Numbered from the stretch's first letter, positions 1 to 8,656 are shown. The stretch is DNA of 64,000 bases from Candidatus Melainabacteria bacterium (GCA_005110385.1 DUDT01000013.1:1-64000); one strand, 5' to 3'. Made by a program: numbers and translations. Notes: generated by a model not told the origin, from the letters alone.

Positions 1-246
1 CCTCATGATCCTCATGTACTCCGAGTACATTGCGGTCATTCGTCCTCCTCAGCCTTGAACTTGCACGATTGTGAGCAGTCCCATCTTTAAGCTGCTCGCA
101 ATCTCCAATTTCTGCGTTTTCGTCGCCCTCATGATCCTCATGTACTCCGAGTACATTGCGGTCATTCGTCCTCCTCAGCCTTGAACTTGCACGATTGTGA
201 GCAGTCCCATCTTTAAGCTGCTCGCAATCTCCAATTCCTACATTTT
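1..246 (-). repeat. Tandem array of the coding palindromic element in valS
   Basis: Period is 126 bp (42 codons): the block at 131 repeats the block at 5. Read in the valS frame it gives RASSRLRRTNDRNVLGVHEDHE, then GDENAEIGDCEQLKDGTAHN, then the unit again. One partial, one complete and at least one truncated unit are visible, and the array runs off the window. Arms at 193-208 and 67-82 (GATTGTGAGCAGTCCC) pair with GCTGCTCGCAATC at 91-103 and 217-229. Confidence 0.9.
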
Positions 247-2854
247 CTGATTTAATAATAAAACTACTTAAAGGCTTTTCGGGAGTGGGTTTATCTATGA
301 ATATATCTGAGCATTTAGCTATTCTTTTTATATAAGGGCGAATTTCAATTAAGGTAGAAATATCTGCTTCACTAGGATTAGAAATAAATAGCTTAATTTC
401 ATCACTCCAAGAGATATTTAAACTCTGCCTAGTATTTCTAATTTTAGAGATGATTTCAGTCGCTAATTTCATCGACCACGTAACATTTGCTTTTTCCTGA
501 GCAACTCCTATGCCCTTTGGTTCAGCAAATGCAGCTCCAAGAAAGGTTATCTGCCCTTTTTGATCTTCTGGGAATTTAGCAAAAGTCACATAGGGCTTGG
601 CTTTATACTCTTCAGTGAAATAGTCATTCTCTATTTCTGAAAAATCTACGATATGCATTAAGCTCTGCCAGATTTCCTCTGTCACGAATGGCATAAATGG
701 CTGTAAAGCTCTAACAGCAGAGGCTAAAACATAAAATAGCACCTGATTTTTAGTTTCTAAATTATCCTGTATTTTAGAAAACTCTATATACCAGTCACAG
801 AAACGAGTCCAAGTAAACTCAAAGATCTCCTCCTGAGCAGCACCTATATCATATTTAGTAAAATAAGTAGAGACAGTGCTTAAAACGTTTTCTAGTTCAT
901 AAATTATCCATCTATCAGCGAAAGTCATTGCATTTAAATTTAGCTCAGTAATAGGCTTAACCTTAAATTTCCCAGTACTTTTATAGCTAGGATCTTCAAC
1001 TAAATTCATACAAGTAAATTTCGCAGAGTTATAAAGCTTATTAGCAAAGCGTTTATATTTCTCCATCACCTCACATTCCCAATCTTTCACTTTAGGGTCT
1101 TCTTTACTTGGAAAGGATTTACCTGGGAAACGCACATCCTGACTAGAAAAAACCCCTACCTGTGCGTACCACATTCTAGAAGCATCAGCACCATAATTTC
1201 TAACTAGAAGTAATGGATCTATAGCATTACCTTTAGATTTACTCATCCTTTTACCATCTGGCGTCTGAACTACTGGGTGAATTAGCACTTTACTGAAAGC
1301 CTTTTCCTGCCTAAAGAATTCACTAGAGAATATCATTCTAGTTACCCAGAGATTAATAATTTCTCTTGCGGTAGCTAGAACAGTAGTCGGGTAGTACTTC
1401 TTCAGCACAGCTTCATCATCAGCCATACTAATAAACGGCCATAATGCACTGCTAAACCAAGTATCCAATACATCAGTTTCACCTTCGATAGGAATCTGAT
1501 GCCCCCACCATATCTGACGGCTAATACACCAGTCCTGAATATTCTCAAGCCACGCTTTAAAAGGCTCTTCGTATCTCTCGGGAATAAAATCAGTTCTCTT
1601 CGAATCAGGTAATTTTCTATCTGGATCTTTAGTAACTCTGTTTAAAGCCATTTCAGCAAGCTGCTTCATACTTAAATACCACTGATCACTTAAGGCTGGT
1701 TCTATTTCAGTATTACATCTATCATGCAGACTTTCAGTCCCTGTATATTCTGTAATCTTCACTAAAGCCTCGCTTAAAGCTAAAGCCTCCTCTACAGCAG
1801 TTCTTGCCTTATATCTATCAAGCCCTTGAAACTCAGTAGGCACTTCAGGAATATTTAAAAGCTCAGCTTTATCATTAAATATATTTAGCTCAGTAAGCCC
1901 ATGCCTTTTCCCGATAAGATTATCATTAAAATCATGAGCTGGAGTGACTTTCAAAGCTCCAGTTCCGAAATCTAATTTAACCTGTTCATCTAATATAACT
2001 GGAATAGCTTTATTAATAAATGGTATTAAAACCTTTACAGAATTAGGTTTAGATTTTATTTCATTAATTAGACTTGAATATCTTTCGTCATTTGGATTAA
2101 TAGCTACAGCCGTATCGCCGAACATAGTCTCTGGTCTAGTCGTCGCTACTATTAAGTACTGCTCGCAAACTCCAATTTCTGCGTTTTCGTCATCCTCATG
2201 CTCACCATAAGGCTTTTCTAATTTATATTTAATTTCATAGAGCTTTTTAGTTTTAGCAGATTCTTCTATCTCCAAGTCAGAAAGAGAAGTTAAACATTTA
2301 GGACACCAATTCGTTAAGCGTTTCCCTTTATATATATAGCCTTCTGCATGATACTTTTTAAAAGCAGCCAGCACCGCTTCTTGATACTGAGCATCCATAG
2401 TATAACGAGTGCGATCATAATCTGGACTAAAGCCGAGCCTCTTCATCTGCTCAAGAATCTGATTACCAGACTGTTCCTTCCAAGACTGAATTCTTTCAAG
2501 AAAAGCTTCTCTGCCTAAATCTTCCTTTCTAAGCTTCTCTTCACTCTTAAGTTTTTTTTCTACGACTAACTGCGTTCCGATACCAGCATGATCTGAACCT
2601 ATCTGCCAGTGAACATCATAGCCACGCATGCGATGATAACGAATTAATACATCCTGTATAGTTCCGCCCAAGGCATGCCCCATATGTAGCTCCCCAGTAA
2701 CATTAGGCGGTGGCAGGGCTATACTAAAAACTTCACGACCATTATTTAGGTCTTTATTTACTTGGAAGATTTTTTTATCTAACCAAACGGCTAACCATTT
2801 TTCTTCTGTTTCAGTGAAATCATAGCTGGCTTTAAAAGGAAGAGTAGTATTCAT
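1..2854 (-). CDS. valS: Valyl-tRNA synthetase, 3' end outside window, with in-frame repeat insertions
   Basis: Cytoplasmic class I enzyme that charges tRNA-Val and edits Thr-tRNA-Val. The frame is open from ATG 2854 to the window edge (about 951 codons). Visible motifs are ELHMGHALG (HIGH) near residue 50, a WCPKC zinc knuckle near residue 185, the editing-domain signature ATTRPETMFGDTAV near 235, WCISRQIWWGH near 445, DVLDTWFSSALWPF near 460 and RMSKSKGN (KMSKS) near 537. Oddities seen: a short foreign piece (HEDDENAEIGVCEQ) just before ATTRPETM; a tandem repeat array from about residue 870 replacing or extending the linker before the C-terminal coiled coil; and GHQIPIEGETDVLDTW, where most ValRS carry about 35 more residues. 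TACAAT lies 9 nt before the ATG with no Shine-Dalgarno. Identification is certain. Whether the insertions are tolerated is inferred from the intact frame. Confidence 0.95.
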   Translation of the reverse strand, partial: MNTTLPFKASYDFTETEEKWLAVWLDKKIFQVNKDLNNGREVFSIALPPPNVTGELHMGHALGGTIQDVLIRYHRMRGYDVHWQIGSDHAGIGTQLVVEKKLKSEEKLRKEDLGREAFLERIQSWKEQSGNQILEQMKRLGFSPDYDRTRYTMDAQYQEAVLAAFKKYHAEGYIYKGKRLTNWCPKCLTSLSDLEIEESAKTKKLYEIKYKLEKPYGEHEDDENAEIGVCEQYLIVATTRPETMFGDTAVAINPNDERYSSLINEIKSKPNSVKVLIPFINKAIPVILDEQVKLDFGTGALKVTPAHDFNDNLIGKRHGLTELNIFNDKAELLNIPEVPTEFQGLDRYKARTAVEEALALSEALVKITEYTGTESLHDRCNTEIEPALSDQWYLSMKQLAEMALNRVTKDPDRKLPDSKRTDFIPERYEEPFKAWLENIQDWCISRQIWWGHQIPIEGETDVLDTWFSSALWPFISMADDEAVLKKYYPTTVLATAREIINLWVTRMIFSSEFFRQEKAFSKVLIHPVVQTPDGKRMSKSKGNAIDPLLLVRNYGADASRMWYAQVGVFSSQDVRFPGKSFPSKEDPKVKDWECEVMEKYKRFANKLYNSAKFTCMNLVEDPSYKSTGKFKVKPITELNLNAMTFADRWIIYELENVLSTVSTYFTKYDIGAAQEEIFEFTWTRFCDWYIEFSKIQDNLETKNQVLFYVLASAVRALQPFMPFVTEEIWQSLMHIVDFSEIENDYFTEEYKAKPYVTFAKFPEDQKGQITFLGAAFAEPKGIGVAQEKANVTWSMKLATEIISKIRNTRQSLNISWSDEIKLFISNPSEADISTLIEIRPYIKRIAKCSDIFIDKPTPEKPLSSFIIKSENVGIGDCEQLKDGTAHNRASSRLRRTNDRNVLGVHEDHEGDENAEIGDCEQLKDGTAHNRASSRLRRTNDRNVLGVHEDHE
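2155..2206 (-). repeat. Partial palindromic element inside the ValRS editing domain
   Basis: About 45 bp match the right half of the element (GACGAAAACGCAGAAATTGG on the minus strand). It encodes HEDDENAEIGVCEQ immediately before the conserved YLIVATTRPETM strand of the CP1 editing domain. It is in frame, in the same frame and sense as every other coding copy. Confidence 0.85.
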
Positions 2855-2869
2855 TCGCTATTAATTGTA
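2855..2869 (-). promoter_or_regulatory. -10 box of valS, probable leaderless start
   Basis: TACAAT (minus strand, 2869-2864) ends 9 nt before the valS ATG. Transcription starting about 7 nt after the box would leave a leader of only a few nucleotides. No Shine-Dalgarno is visible. No convincing -35 was found. Confidence 0.45.
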
Positions 2870-2894
2870 CTAAATTAGTCTGAATGCTACACGT

Positions 2895-3026
2895 CTAGGG
2901 GTTCGTGTTTTCGTCGTTGTTAATTAGATATATCTTTTTATAAAAACAATACAATGCGAAAAGGATTGGAGATATCACCAAAGTTGCAAGAAAAATATTA
3001 TAGATAGTACTATTGATCATTATCAT
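2895..3026 (-). CDS. Small hydrophobic protein, 43 aa
   Basis: Starts MIMINSTIYNIFLATLVIS; residues about 7-28 form one membrane helix, followed by a basic-aromatic YKKIYL stretch and a tail NNDENTNP. AAGGA sits 7 nt before the ATG. The start lies one base after the stop of the upstream 56-aa gene (TAA-A-ATG), so the two are probably translationally coupled. The NNDENT tail is encoded by bases that faintly resemble the palindromic element (TTCGTGTTTTCGTCG on the plus strand), which may mark an old insertion at the 3' end. Family not recognised. Position and hydrophobicity would fit a small membrane peptide such as a type I toxin or a membrane-complex accessory protein, but that is speculation. 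Confidence 0.5.
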   Translation of the reverse strand: MIMINSTIYNIFLATLVISPILFALYCFYKKIYLINNDENTNP

Positions 3027-3027
3027 T

Positions 3028-3198
3028 TTATTTATCCTTAAGTGGAAGCTCCTCCAATATATCCAAAGCCCTTAAAATACATTCTATACCTAAATATAGA
3101 AAGAAGACACTTAGAAGAAAAGTTATGACGTTAAACTTATTTACGAGGCTATCCCAGTCTGTCAGTAAATTAAACAAAATAGAGCAACAAGGAGTCAT
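3028..3198 (-). CDS. Small membrane protein, 56 aa
   Basis: Starts MTPCCSILFNLLTDWDS. A membrane helix at about residues 23-40 (FNVITFLLSVFFLYLG) is followed by a charged amphipathic tail (ALDILEELPLKDK). GAGGAAAA directly precedes the ATG, a good Shine-Dalgarno. The same start context GAGGAAAAATGAC(T/C)CC recurs at small-membrane-protein genes near 44660 and 45485, so the two patches may share an origin. It is followed immediately by the 43-aa gene and lies just downstream of the decayed KAP NTPase on the same strand. No known family recognised. Confidence 0.55.
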   Translation of the reverse strand: MTPCCSILFNLLTDWDSLVNKFNVITFLLSVFFLYLGIECILRALDILEELPLKDK

Positions 3199-3295
3199 TT
3201 TTCCTCAAAATGTTTTTGATACATCAATTTTCAAATCTTTCCTACAGATTACTTTAACTGTGTTTTTAAATTACCTTTGGTTTTACAACCACAAA

Positions 3296-4905
3296 TCAAT
3301 TAAGCAAATTCGCTTCTGATAAGACTTCTAGACTTGTGGCGAAACCTCCTATCGGTATTAATTGATTGCTATTCATTGGAGTAACTATTGGCCTTAAATA
3401 CGAACCATTAAATATAGAAGTACATTTAAGTGTCAACTTCGAAGGAAGATCTCTTACTGCGTTCGCAGTATCAAAATTTCTATAGTGAAAACTTTGCTGT
3501 ATCTCTTGATTCAATAATTCACCGTTATTATAACTTAAGGGATTCTTATCAAAAGCCCTACGTATATTTCCTTGACAAGATGCTAGTAATAAAATACTTT
3601 TAAACAATTTTTTCTGATCTATAAATATTTGGTGAACTGGATCAAATTCATTGTCATTAGATGGTTTATCAAGATATTTAATAATTGCTGCTGTATTACC
3701 AAAAACAATAATTAAGAATTCAAACAATAATTTTGAACCATAAAGTCTCTCAATATCTCGAAAATTAATAATTTTATCTGCAATAGCACGCTCTAAAAAT
3801 GTAGATAAAAATCCTTTCAGAAGATTGAAGAGTGTATAGTTAAGATCAATGTTTTGACCACTATGTAAAATATAGATATCAATACCTTTATTCACTTTAT
3901 GGAAACATTCTAAAACACGATTCAACTTATTTTTAATAGTATTTTGGTTACTAAATTCAAAAATAGCCTTCGAGCAAAACTTATCAATATACCCATTAAA
4001 ATCTGTCTCCAAGCCATATTTATGATGAAAAATGCTTTGGATATTATCAATGTCGCAAACAAAAATCACTCTGTCAAATCCATATCTATCTGCAAGTTTT
4101 TTTCTTCCTCAGAATTAATATCTCTTTCACTCATCAGGTCCTCATCATGAGCGGAAACTCCAATCTCTGCATTTTCGTCATCCTCAGAATCCTGTAAGTG
4201 TGCACTAAAAATATTTAATAATCTAAAGATATGCCCTAGATCCATCCTGTCGAAATCATCTATAACTAAAACTAATTTTTCCTCTTTATTCTTTTCTTTT
4301 ATTCGCTCTGTTGCATTCTTAATAAAACGAGTTGCAGTATCTTCATGAAGCTTTTGCGCGGCTTCAATCTCTTTCAAGAAACTTCGGACATGCTCTTCTG
4401 GAGTAGGTTCCGTATTCTGTTCTTTAGGATCTTTTTCACTTAGCTCGATAAAATTATTTATTATTTGAGATATTTCAAGGTCTAGTGATGCCTCTAAACC
4501 AAAATTTAATCATATATTAACCGTTACTCCTCTCGTTAATTTGCTTGTGAGTTTCAGTAGTTTTTTCAAAACACCTTGCTCATTATTTCTTAAAGCTTTA
4601 AATTTATCCACAATACGCTTATAATCAGCAAGGATAACTTTTCCTTTAGGGAGTATCTTTAAAAGACTTCTCAGTAAATCAAATTTTACTAACTCAAAAA
4701 TATCTTCATTAGCACAGACTTGATAATTTACTGGATATAGGAATACTGCTTCATAAGGATCTGAGTCTTTCTTAAAAAACTTTTCAGAAAATAGGTTTTA
4801 CCAGCCCCAAACTTAGCAGAAAAAATCATTCTATGATTGTCTTCTAAATCAATAAAGCTTTTAAATATTGGACTTACCTCTTTTCGCTGCGTCCATGTTT
4901 TTACC
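3296..4905 (-). pseudogene. KAP-family P-loop NTPase, broken by frameshifts and a stop
   Basis: Pieces of one KAP-like ATPase can be read in order on the minus strand: Walker A SAKFGAGKT near 4800-4825; then YEAVFLYPVNYQVCANEDIF; Walker B KLVLVIDDFDRMD near 4255; then RVIFVCDIDNI, HHKYG and YIDKFCSKAIFEF (4069 to about 3960) running to a stop at 3296. The frame is lost near 4785 (one base missing after KTYFL), by TGA at 4510-4512, and by one base near 4068, after an element-derived insert (SEDDENAEIGVS). KAP NTPases are membrane-associated ATPases often linked to mobile elements and defence. The three lesions point to decay or to assembly error. The N-terminus is not certain. Confidence 0.75.
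4146..4188 (-). repeat. Partial palindromic element in the KAP NTPase relic
   Basis: The minus strand reads GATGACGAAAATGCAGAGAT, then TGGAGTTTCCGC, encoding DDENAEIGVS. This is the right half of the element in the usual coding frame, located between Walker B and the segment after it. Slightly diverged (ATCTCTGCATT instead of ATTTCTGCGTT), so probably older. Confidence 0.7.
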
Positions 4906-5047
4906 AAGTCTCACGAGCACGATCTAAAGACAGTTCTGGATCTGCTGCATCAGTATTTCGCAATTTTCCATCACTCACTTGCATTTTCAACTGGTGACAG
5001 AATGTCACCAGTTCGGAACCTTCCACTTTTAGCCTTTCTTTAAACAT
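4901..5047 (-). pseudogene. Short remnant, possibly phage antirepressor/DinD-like
   Basis: A 48-codon frame starting at ATG 5047, eleven bases after the hisG stop. Its middle part (LVTFCHQLKMQVSDGKLRNT followed by DAADPE) recalls the LKM..SDGK.R.TD.AD segment of Bro-N/DinD-type phage antirepressors, from memory of that family. It stops where the KAP relic begins in another frame. Treated as a gene fragment of uncertain origin; it could also be an unrelated N-terminal piece of the KAP gene. Confidence 0.3.
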
Positions 5048-5057
5048 AATCCCATAC

Positions 5058-5696
5058 TCACTCCCCCACAAGCCCAGCAAAAAACCCTTTATGAAACTCA
5101 AACGCCGTCGGGTTTGCAATTAGATGAGCAGTACAGTGCATAATCTTATGAATCGGCTCTAAGCCATTTTCTCTTAAAGTCTTTCCTGTAGCGACTAGAT
5201 CTATAATCACATCGGTAAGATCAGTAAGTGGAGCGAGTTCCACTGAACCATAGAGATTAATAATCTCAACTTCTAGCGCGCGCTGGTAAAAAAAATCTTT
5301 CGCTAAATTGGGAAAGGTCGTCGCGACACGCGTATAGCTAGGCAGTTCAGAAACACTTTTATACTTCCCCTGTACAGAGCAGACGCAGAGATCACAAGCC
5401 CCATATTTTAAGTCCTGAAGCTGATGCACCTTCGCTCTAGAATCTAAAATAACGTCTAGTCCTACTATGCCGAAGTCAGCAGCACCATGTTCTACATAAA
5501 CTGGCACATCATGCCCTCTTACCATAAGAAATTGAATGTCATAATCTTTAAAAGCTTCATTATGAATAGTACTGCGGCGAATTAATTTACGTTTCGCATC
5601 TTCACCATTTTCAATTTCAATACCAGCTTTACTAAAAAACTCTACAGCACCGTCTAGGAGAGCGCCTTTAGATAAGGCTATTTTCACTTGTTGCAT
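5058..5696 (-). CDS. hisG: ATP phosphoribosyltransferase, short form
   Basis: Catalyses the first step of histidine biosynthesis (ATP + PRPP to phosphoribosyl-ATP). 212 residues is the short HisG form, which lacks the C-terminal regulatory domain and needs HisZ. Starts MQQVKIALSKGALLDGAVEF and contains VRGHDVPVYVEHGAADFGIV and ITDLVATGKTLRENGL-type PRPP loop residues (here DLVATGKTLRENGLEP, about 166-181). Its start overlaps the end of hisZ by 13 bp, so the two are co-translated. This pairing is itself good support for both calls. Confidence 0.95.
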   Translation of the reverse strand: MQQVKIALSKGALLDGAVEFFSKAGIEIENGEDAKRKLIRRSTIHNEAFKDYDIQFLMVRGHDVPVYVEHGAADFGIVGLDVILDSRAKVHQLQDLKYGACDLCVCSVQGKYKSVSELPSYTRVATTFPNLAKDFFYQRALEVEIINLYGSVELAPLTDLTDVIIDLVATGKTLRENGLEPIHKIMHCTAHLIANPTAFEFHKGFFAGLVGE

Positions 5697-6781
5697 ATTA
5701 AAACATTCGCTCCTTTCTCAAATTCAAGCTGAGCCGCTTTATAAACATCCTGCCATTCTTTAGCAGTTGGAGAAAGCTTCTTCGGAAGTTTATCAGTAGA
5801 AAAATTATCTAAAAGATCTAAATTAGATAATGCGGAAATCAGCCTTTGCACATAAAAAGCGAAGCCTATCGCAGGCAGATCGATACCGAAGCTTGAATAT
5901 AGATTATCGTATCTACCACCCATAGCGATATCATTACCCTGCCCTTTAATTAACAGCTTGAAATGCAGTCCTGTATAGAGCTTTAGATCTGGACACTGAT
6001 ACGGGGCGAAAACTATTTTAGAAGACAGTTGAGCTAAACCCTTTAAGTGACTTAAATCCAACTCTAAATCCTTTTCAACTCGTTTTAGCTTCTCTTCATT
6101 CGAAATAGATAAGCTGATTTGCTCTCGGCTATAAAGACAGTTAAGGAAGCTTTCCTCAGTAGCTAGTTTTTCAAATGCGACAAATTCACCTTTAAGTAAA
6201 AGGTTATAAGCCTTAGTAATTAAATCATGACTAGAAGGAGCTTCTGAACTTATTACTGGGACAGGTTTATTAAATTTAGTAAATAAGCTATGCCAGATTT
6301 TAGCGTCGGTTATACAGATCTGATAATCACTTACGCCTAATTCCTCAATAGAATCTATCATCAATTGCAGTACTTCATAATCAGAAAAATTCTCTTCAGC
6401 TTTAGCACCGACATATTCTATGCCGACTTGCTGTATCTCTCTAGATTCATCAGTTGGAGTGCCTTTGTAACGATAGACCGAAGCGTTATAGTAAAGCTTC
6501 ACTGGAAACTGAAGTTCTTGAGCCCTGCCTGCTATCGCCTTAGCGATAGGCTGAGTCATCTCTGTTCTCAGAGCAAGAGTTTCACCATCTTTATCTAAAA
6601 ACGTAAAAGTTTTATCAGTAAATTTCTTATTCGCCCTATTTATAACATCTAAATCGACCAAACTCTGCACTACTATTGGTTCATACGACCATTTTTCATA
6701 AAGAGATACTAGCTTATTTTTTATAGCGAGCTGCTTTCTAACATCAGACGGCAGCCATGTTTTTAAACCTCTAAATACCAT
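5684..6781 (-). CDS. hisZ: ATP phosphoribosyltransferase regulatory subunit
   Basis: HisRS-like paralogue that binds short HisG and confers activity and histidine feedback; it does not charge tRNA. 365 residues. Class II synthetase-like motifs are visible: LRTEMTQPIAKAIAGR (about 91-107), YYNASVYRYKGTPTDESREI with the motif-2-like YR...R.REI pattern, and MGGRYDNLYSSFG plus LPAIGFAFYVQRL near 290-315. There is no C-terminal anticodon-binding domain of HisRS type. AGGAAA precedes the ATG. First gene of the hisZ-hisG pair. Confidence 0.92.
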   Translation of the reverse strand: MVFRGLKTWLPSDVRKQLAIKNKLVSLYEKWSYEPIVVQSLVDLDVINRANKKFTDKTFTFLDKDGETLALRTEMTQPIAKAIAGRAQELQFPVKLYYNASVYRYKGTPTDESREIQQVGIEYVGAKAEENFSDYEVLQLMIDSIEELGVSDYQICITDAKIWHSLFTKFNKPVPVISSEAPSSHDLITKAYNLLLKGEFVAFEKLATEESFLNCLYSREQISLSISNEEKLKRVEKDLELDLSHLKGLAQLSSKIVFAPYQCPDLKLYTGLHFKLLIKGQGNDIAMGGRYDNLYSSFGIDLPAIGFAFYVQRLISALSNLDLLDNFSTDKLPKKLSPTAKEWQDVYKAAQLEFEKGANVLICNK

Positions 6782-6835
6782 AAATAATTTCCTGTAAAAT
6801 CCACGCAGCGAAAGCTACATGAAACTAATTAACAT

Positions 6836-7726
6836 CTACTGTTTTTTCTTTGCCTGTGGCTGTAAGGTATTTTCAAGTAATTTATCTAAATTAACGAAAG
6901 TATTTCCTTTTAAACCAACAATTACTGGCACATCTGGATTATCTTCTATAGCATCTAAATACTCTAAATCAGCCACCATAGGGTTTGCCTGAATAGCACG
7001 TCCTTTAACTTCTACTTGTTTAGCGTTACCTTCACCTTGGATAATAGATATAAGCTTTTCTTTTAAAGCTATTTCCTTGCGTATATGAGCTAACTGAGCC
7101 TTCTGTAAAGCGATCTGCTTACTTTCTATCGCCTCTATATATTCTGGTGAAAATTCTATTCTTCTGATAAAAAGATCATTCAGCTTAAAACCTGATTCAG
7201 CAAAGGATCTAGATAAATATTCTTTAGCCTCACTAGAAACTATTTTCCTAGTATCTTCAGTATATAAAGCATCGGCTACATGCCTTGCGATAACTTCCTG
7301 CATCACTTTACCAGTTTTAGCTTTAAGCACTGGTGCATAATCAGTTCTGAGTTTCTGATAAACTTCTGGAGCCCTTTCCTGAATCATCTGAGTTAATAAA
7401 GACATCTCTATACCCACTATTTGACCATCACCAGTCTTAGCCACTATAGGATTCCCTAGGCGACCTGGATCCATAGCATCTTTGGTAAAAGTATAAGTAT
7501 TTATACGTGTATCAAAGACTATTAAACTCTGAATAAATGGTAATAAAAAGTGTAAACCTTCTCTTAAAGGCTTATCCTGAACACCACCTTTAATATTAAA
7601 GATGACACCAGTTCTGCCCACGTCAATAATTCGCATCGACTGTGAAAGCAGGGCTAAAATAGCAAAAGAAATCACTAAAAGCATTTCTTTTTTAATCTTC
7701 ACTCCAAATATATTCAATTCTTTCAT
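6836..7726 (-). CDS. SPFH/prohibitin-family membrane protein (HflC-like)
   Basis: 296 residues. One N-terminal membrane helix (EMLLVISFAILALLSQSM, about 13-32) is followed by a Band 7/SPFH domain beginning VGRTGVIFNIKGGVQDKPLREG, then a long charged helix (about 205-250, KQIALQKAQLAHIRKEIALK) typical of the oligomerising coiled coil. SPFH proteins form ring cages on the membrane and in other bacteria modulate the FtsH protease. It follows a second SPFH gene on the same strand (43 bp gap), the usual HflK/HflC arrangement, but neither copy is close enough by eye to assign as HflK or HflC. Confidence 0.85.
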   Translation of the reverse strand: MKELNIFGVKIKKEMLLVISFAILALLSQSMRIIDVGRTGVIFNIKGGVQDKPLREGLHFLLPFIQSLIVFDTRINTYTFTKDAMDPGRLGNPIVAKTGDGQIVGIEMSLLTQMIQERAPEVYQKLRTDYAPVLKAKTGKVMQEVIARHVADALYTEDTRKIVSSEAKEYLSRSFAESGFKLNDLFIRRIEFSPEYIEAIESKQIALQKAQLAHIRKEIALKEKLISIIQGEGNAKQVEVKGRAIQANPMVADLEYLDAIEDNPDVPVIVGLKGNTFVNLDKLLENTLQPQAKKKQ

Positions 7727-7768
7727 TTATAAACCTCGCACTTAGCTAGAAACATCTTCTCACAAGAA

Positions 7769-8656
7769 TTACAGATCATCGTTTATTATAAGTTTAGTTC
7801 TCTTACCAAGAACCTGCGCTTTCCTGTATTTAACATAGGAATTACCGAAACGATTTAATGCATCTACTTTTAATTTAATAGCTTCAGCCTCACCTTCAGC
7901 TCTCGTGATAACAGCATCTCTATCATTCTGCTTTTCAATAATAATATTATCCTTAGTATCCAATTCGATTCTTGCACGCTGCTTTTCTTCAATTGCACTC
8001 TGGTAAGCCTGAGAAAAAGTAACCTCATCTAAAAGGAATTCCGTAAGTACAATTTTATACTTTGCTAAATGCTTTTCTAATGCTTTAGAAATTTTATCAG
8101 CGATAACTCTTCTATCCTCACTATAAATAGCAGAAACAGTATAGCCTGCGATAACCTCTCTGACCATACTTCTGACGATTGGGTTAATTACTTTATTTAC
8201 ATATGAATTATAACTATCATTACCTATCTGCTGATGCACCCACCACAGCTGTTTAAAATCTGGTCTTGCCCTTACAGTAACGTCTACTGAAATATTCTGT
8301 CCATCAGAAGTTAAAGTATCTATAGAGTTACCAAGTATCTTGGCTCCATTTTTAGAACGCTCTGCTGAATTACTAAATATATAGCTAATCTCTCTTACGT
8401 TGTAGATAGTCGTCTGCTGCAGTATCGGTATTACGAACTGAATCCCTTCTTCTAGTACCCTCTGTTCCATACCTATAACTCGATTAAAAATCACAGCTCT
8501 CTGACCGGCGCCGACTAAAATAACCAGATTAGGTACTACAAAAAAAAGCCCAATAATAATAAAAATTTTGATTTTATGCTTAGCAAGGAAATCATCTGGA
8601 TCAAAGCGATTAGAATTATTTGAGCCGAAAAAGTCTGAAAAGTTGGGACTACTCAT
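7769..8656 (-). CDS. SPFH/prohibitin-family membrane protein (HflK-like)
   Basis: 295 residues from ATG 8656 (MSSPNFSDFFG). An upstream start at 8677 in the same frame is possible but lies across the TATTAT box at 8668-8673. A membrane helix at about 31-50 (IKIFIIIGLFFVVPNLVILV) is followed by a Band 7 domain (GAGQRAVIFNRVIGMEQRVL) and a C-terminal charged helix with AEGEAEAIKLK, a signature of the family. Likely forms a hetero-oligomeric membrane ring with the downstream SPFH protein. Divergent from gapA, with overlapping control regions. Confidence 0.85.
   Translation of the reverse strand: MSSPNFSDFFGSNNSNRFDPDDFLAKHKIKIFIIIGLFFVVPNLVILVGAGQRAVIFNRVIGMEQRVLEEGIQFVIPILQQTTIYNVREISYIFSNSAERSKNGAKILGNSIDTLTSDGQNISVDVTVRARPDFKQLWWVHQQIGNDSYNSYVNKVINPIVRSMVREVIAGYTVSAIYSEDRRVIADKISKALEKHLAKYKIVLTEFLLDEVTFSQAYQSAIEEKQRARIELDTKDNIIIEKQNDRDAVITRAEGEAEAIKLKVDALNRFGNSYVKYRKAQVLGKRTKLIINDDL

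Noticed and set aside
1-246. Regularly spaced repeats that might be a CRISPR array
   Set aside because: The 126-bp units are identical throughout, with no variable spacers, and are translated in frame in valS.
1944-2210. Plus-strand open frame of 88 codons
   Set aside because: Antisense to valS; its sequence is explained by the ValRS editing domain and it has no ribosome-binding site.
3125-3319. Plus-strand 64-codon frame
   Set aside because: Opposite to the 56-aa minus-strand gene, which has a proper Shine-Dalgarno and a coupled neighbour; the plus frame has neither.
3296-4905. TGA read as an amino acid (alternative genetic code) to explain the broken KAP gene
   Set aside because: TGA ends dapA, hisG and many other genes here, and the KAP gene also has frameshifts that recoding would not fix.
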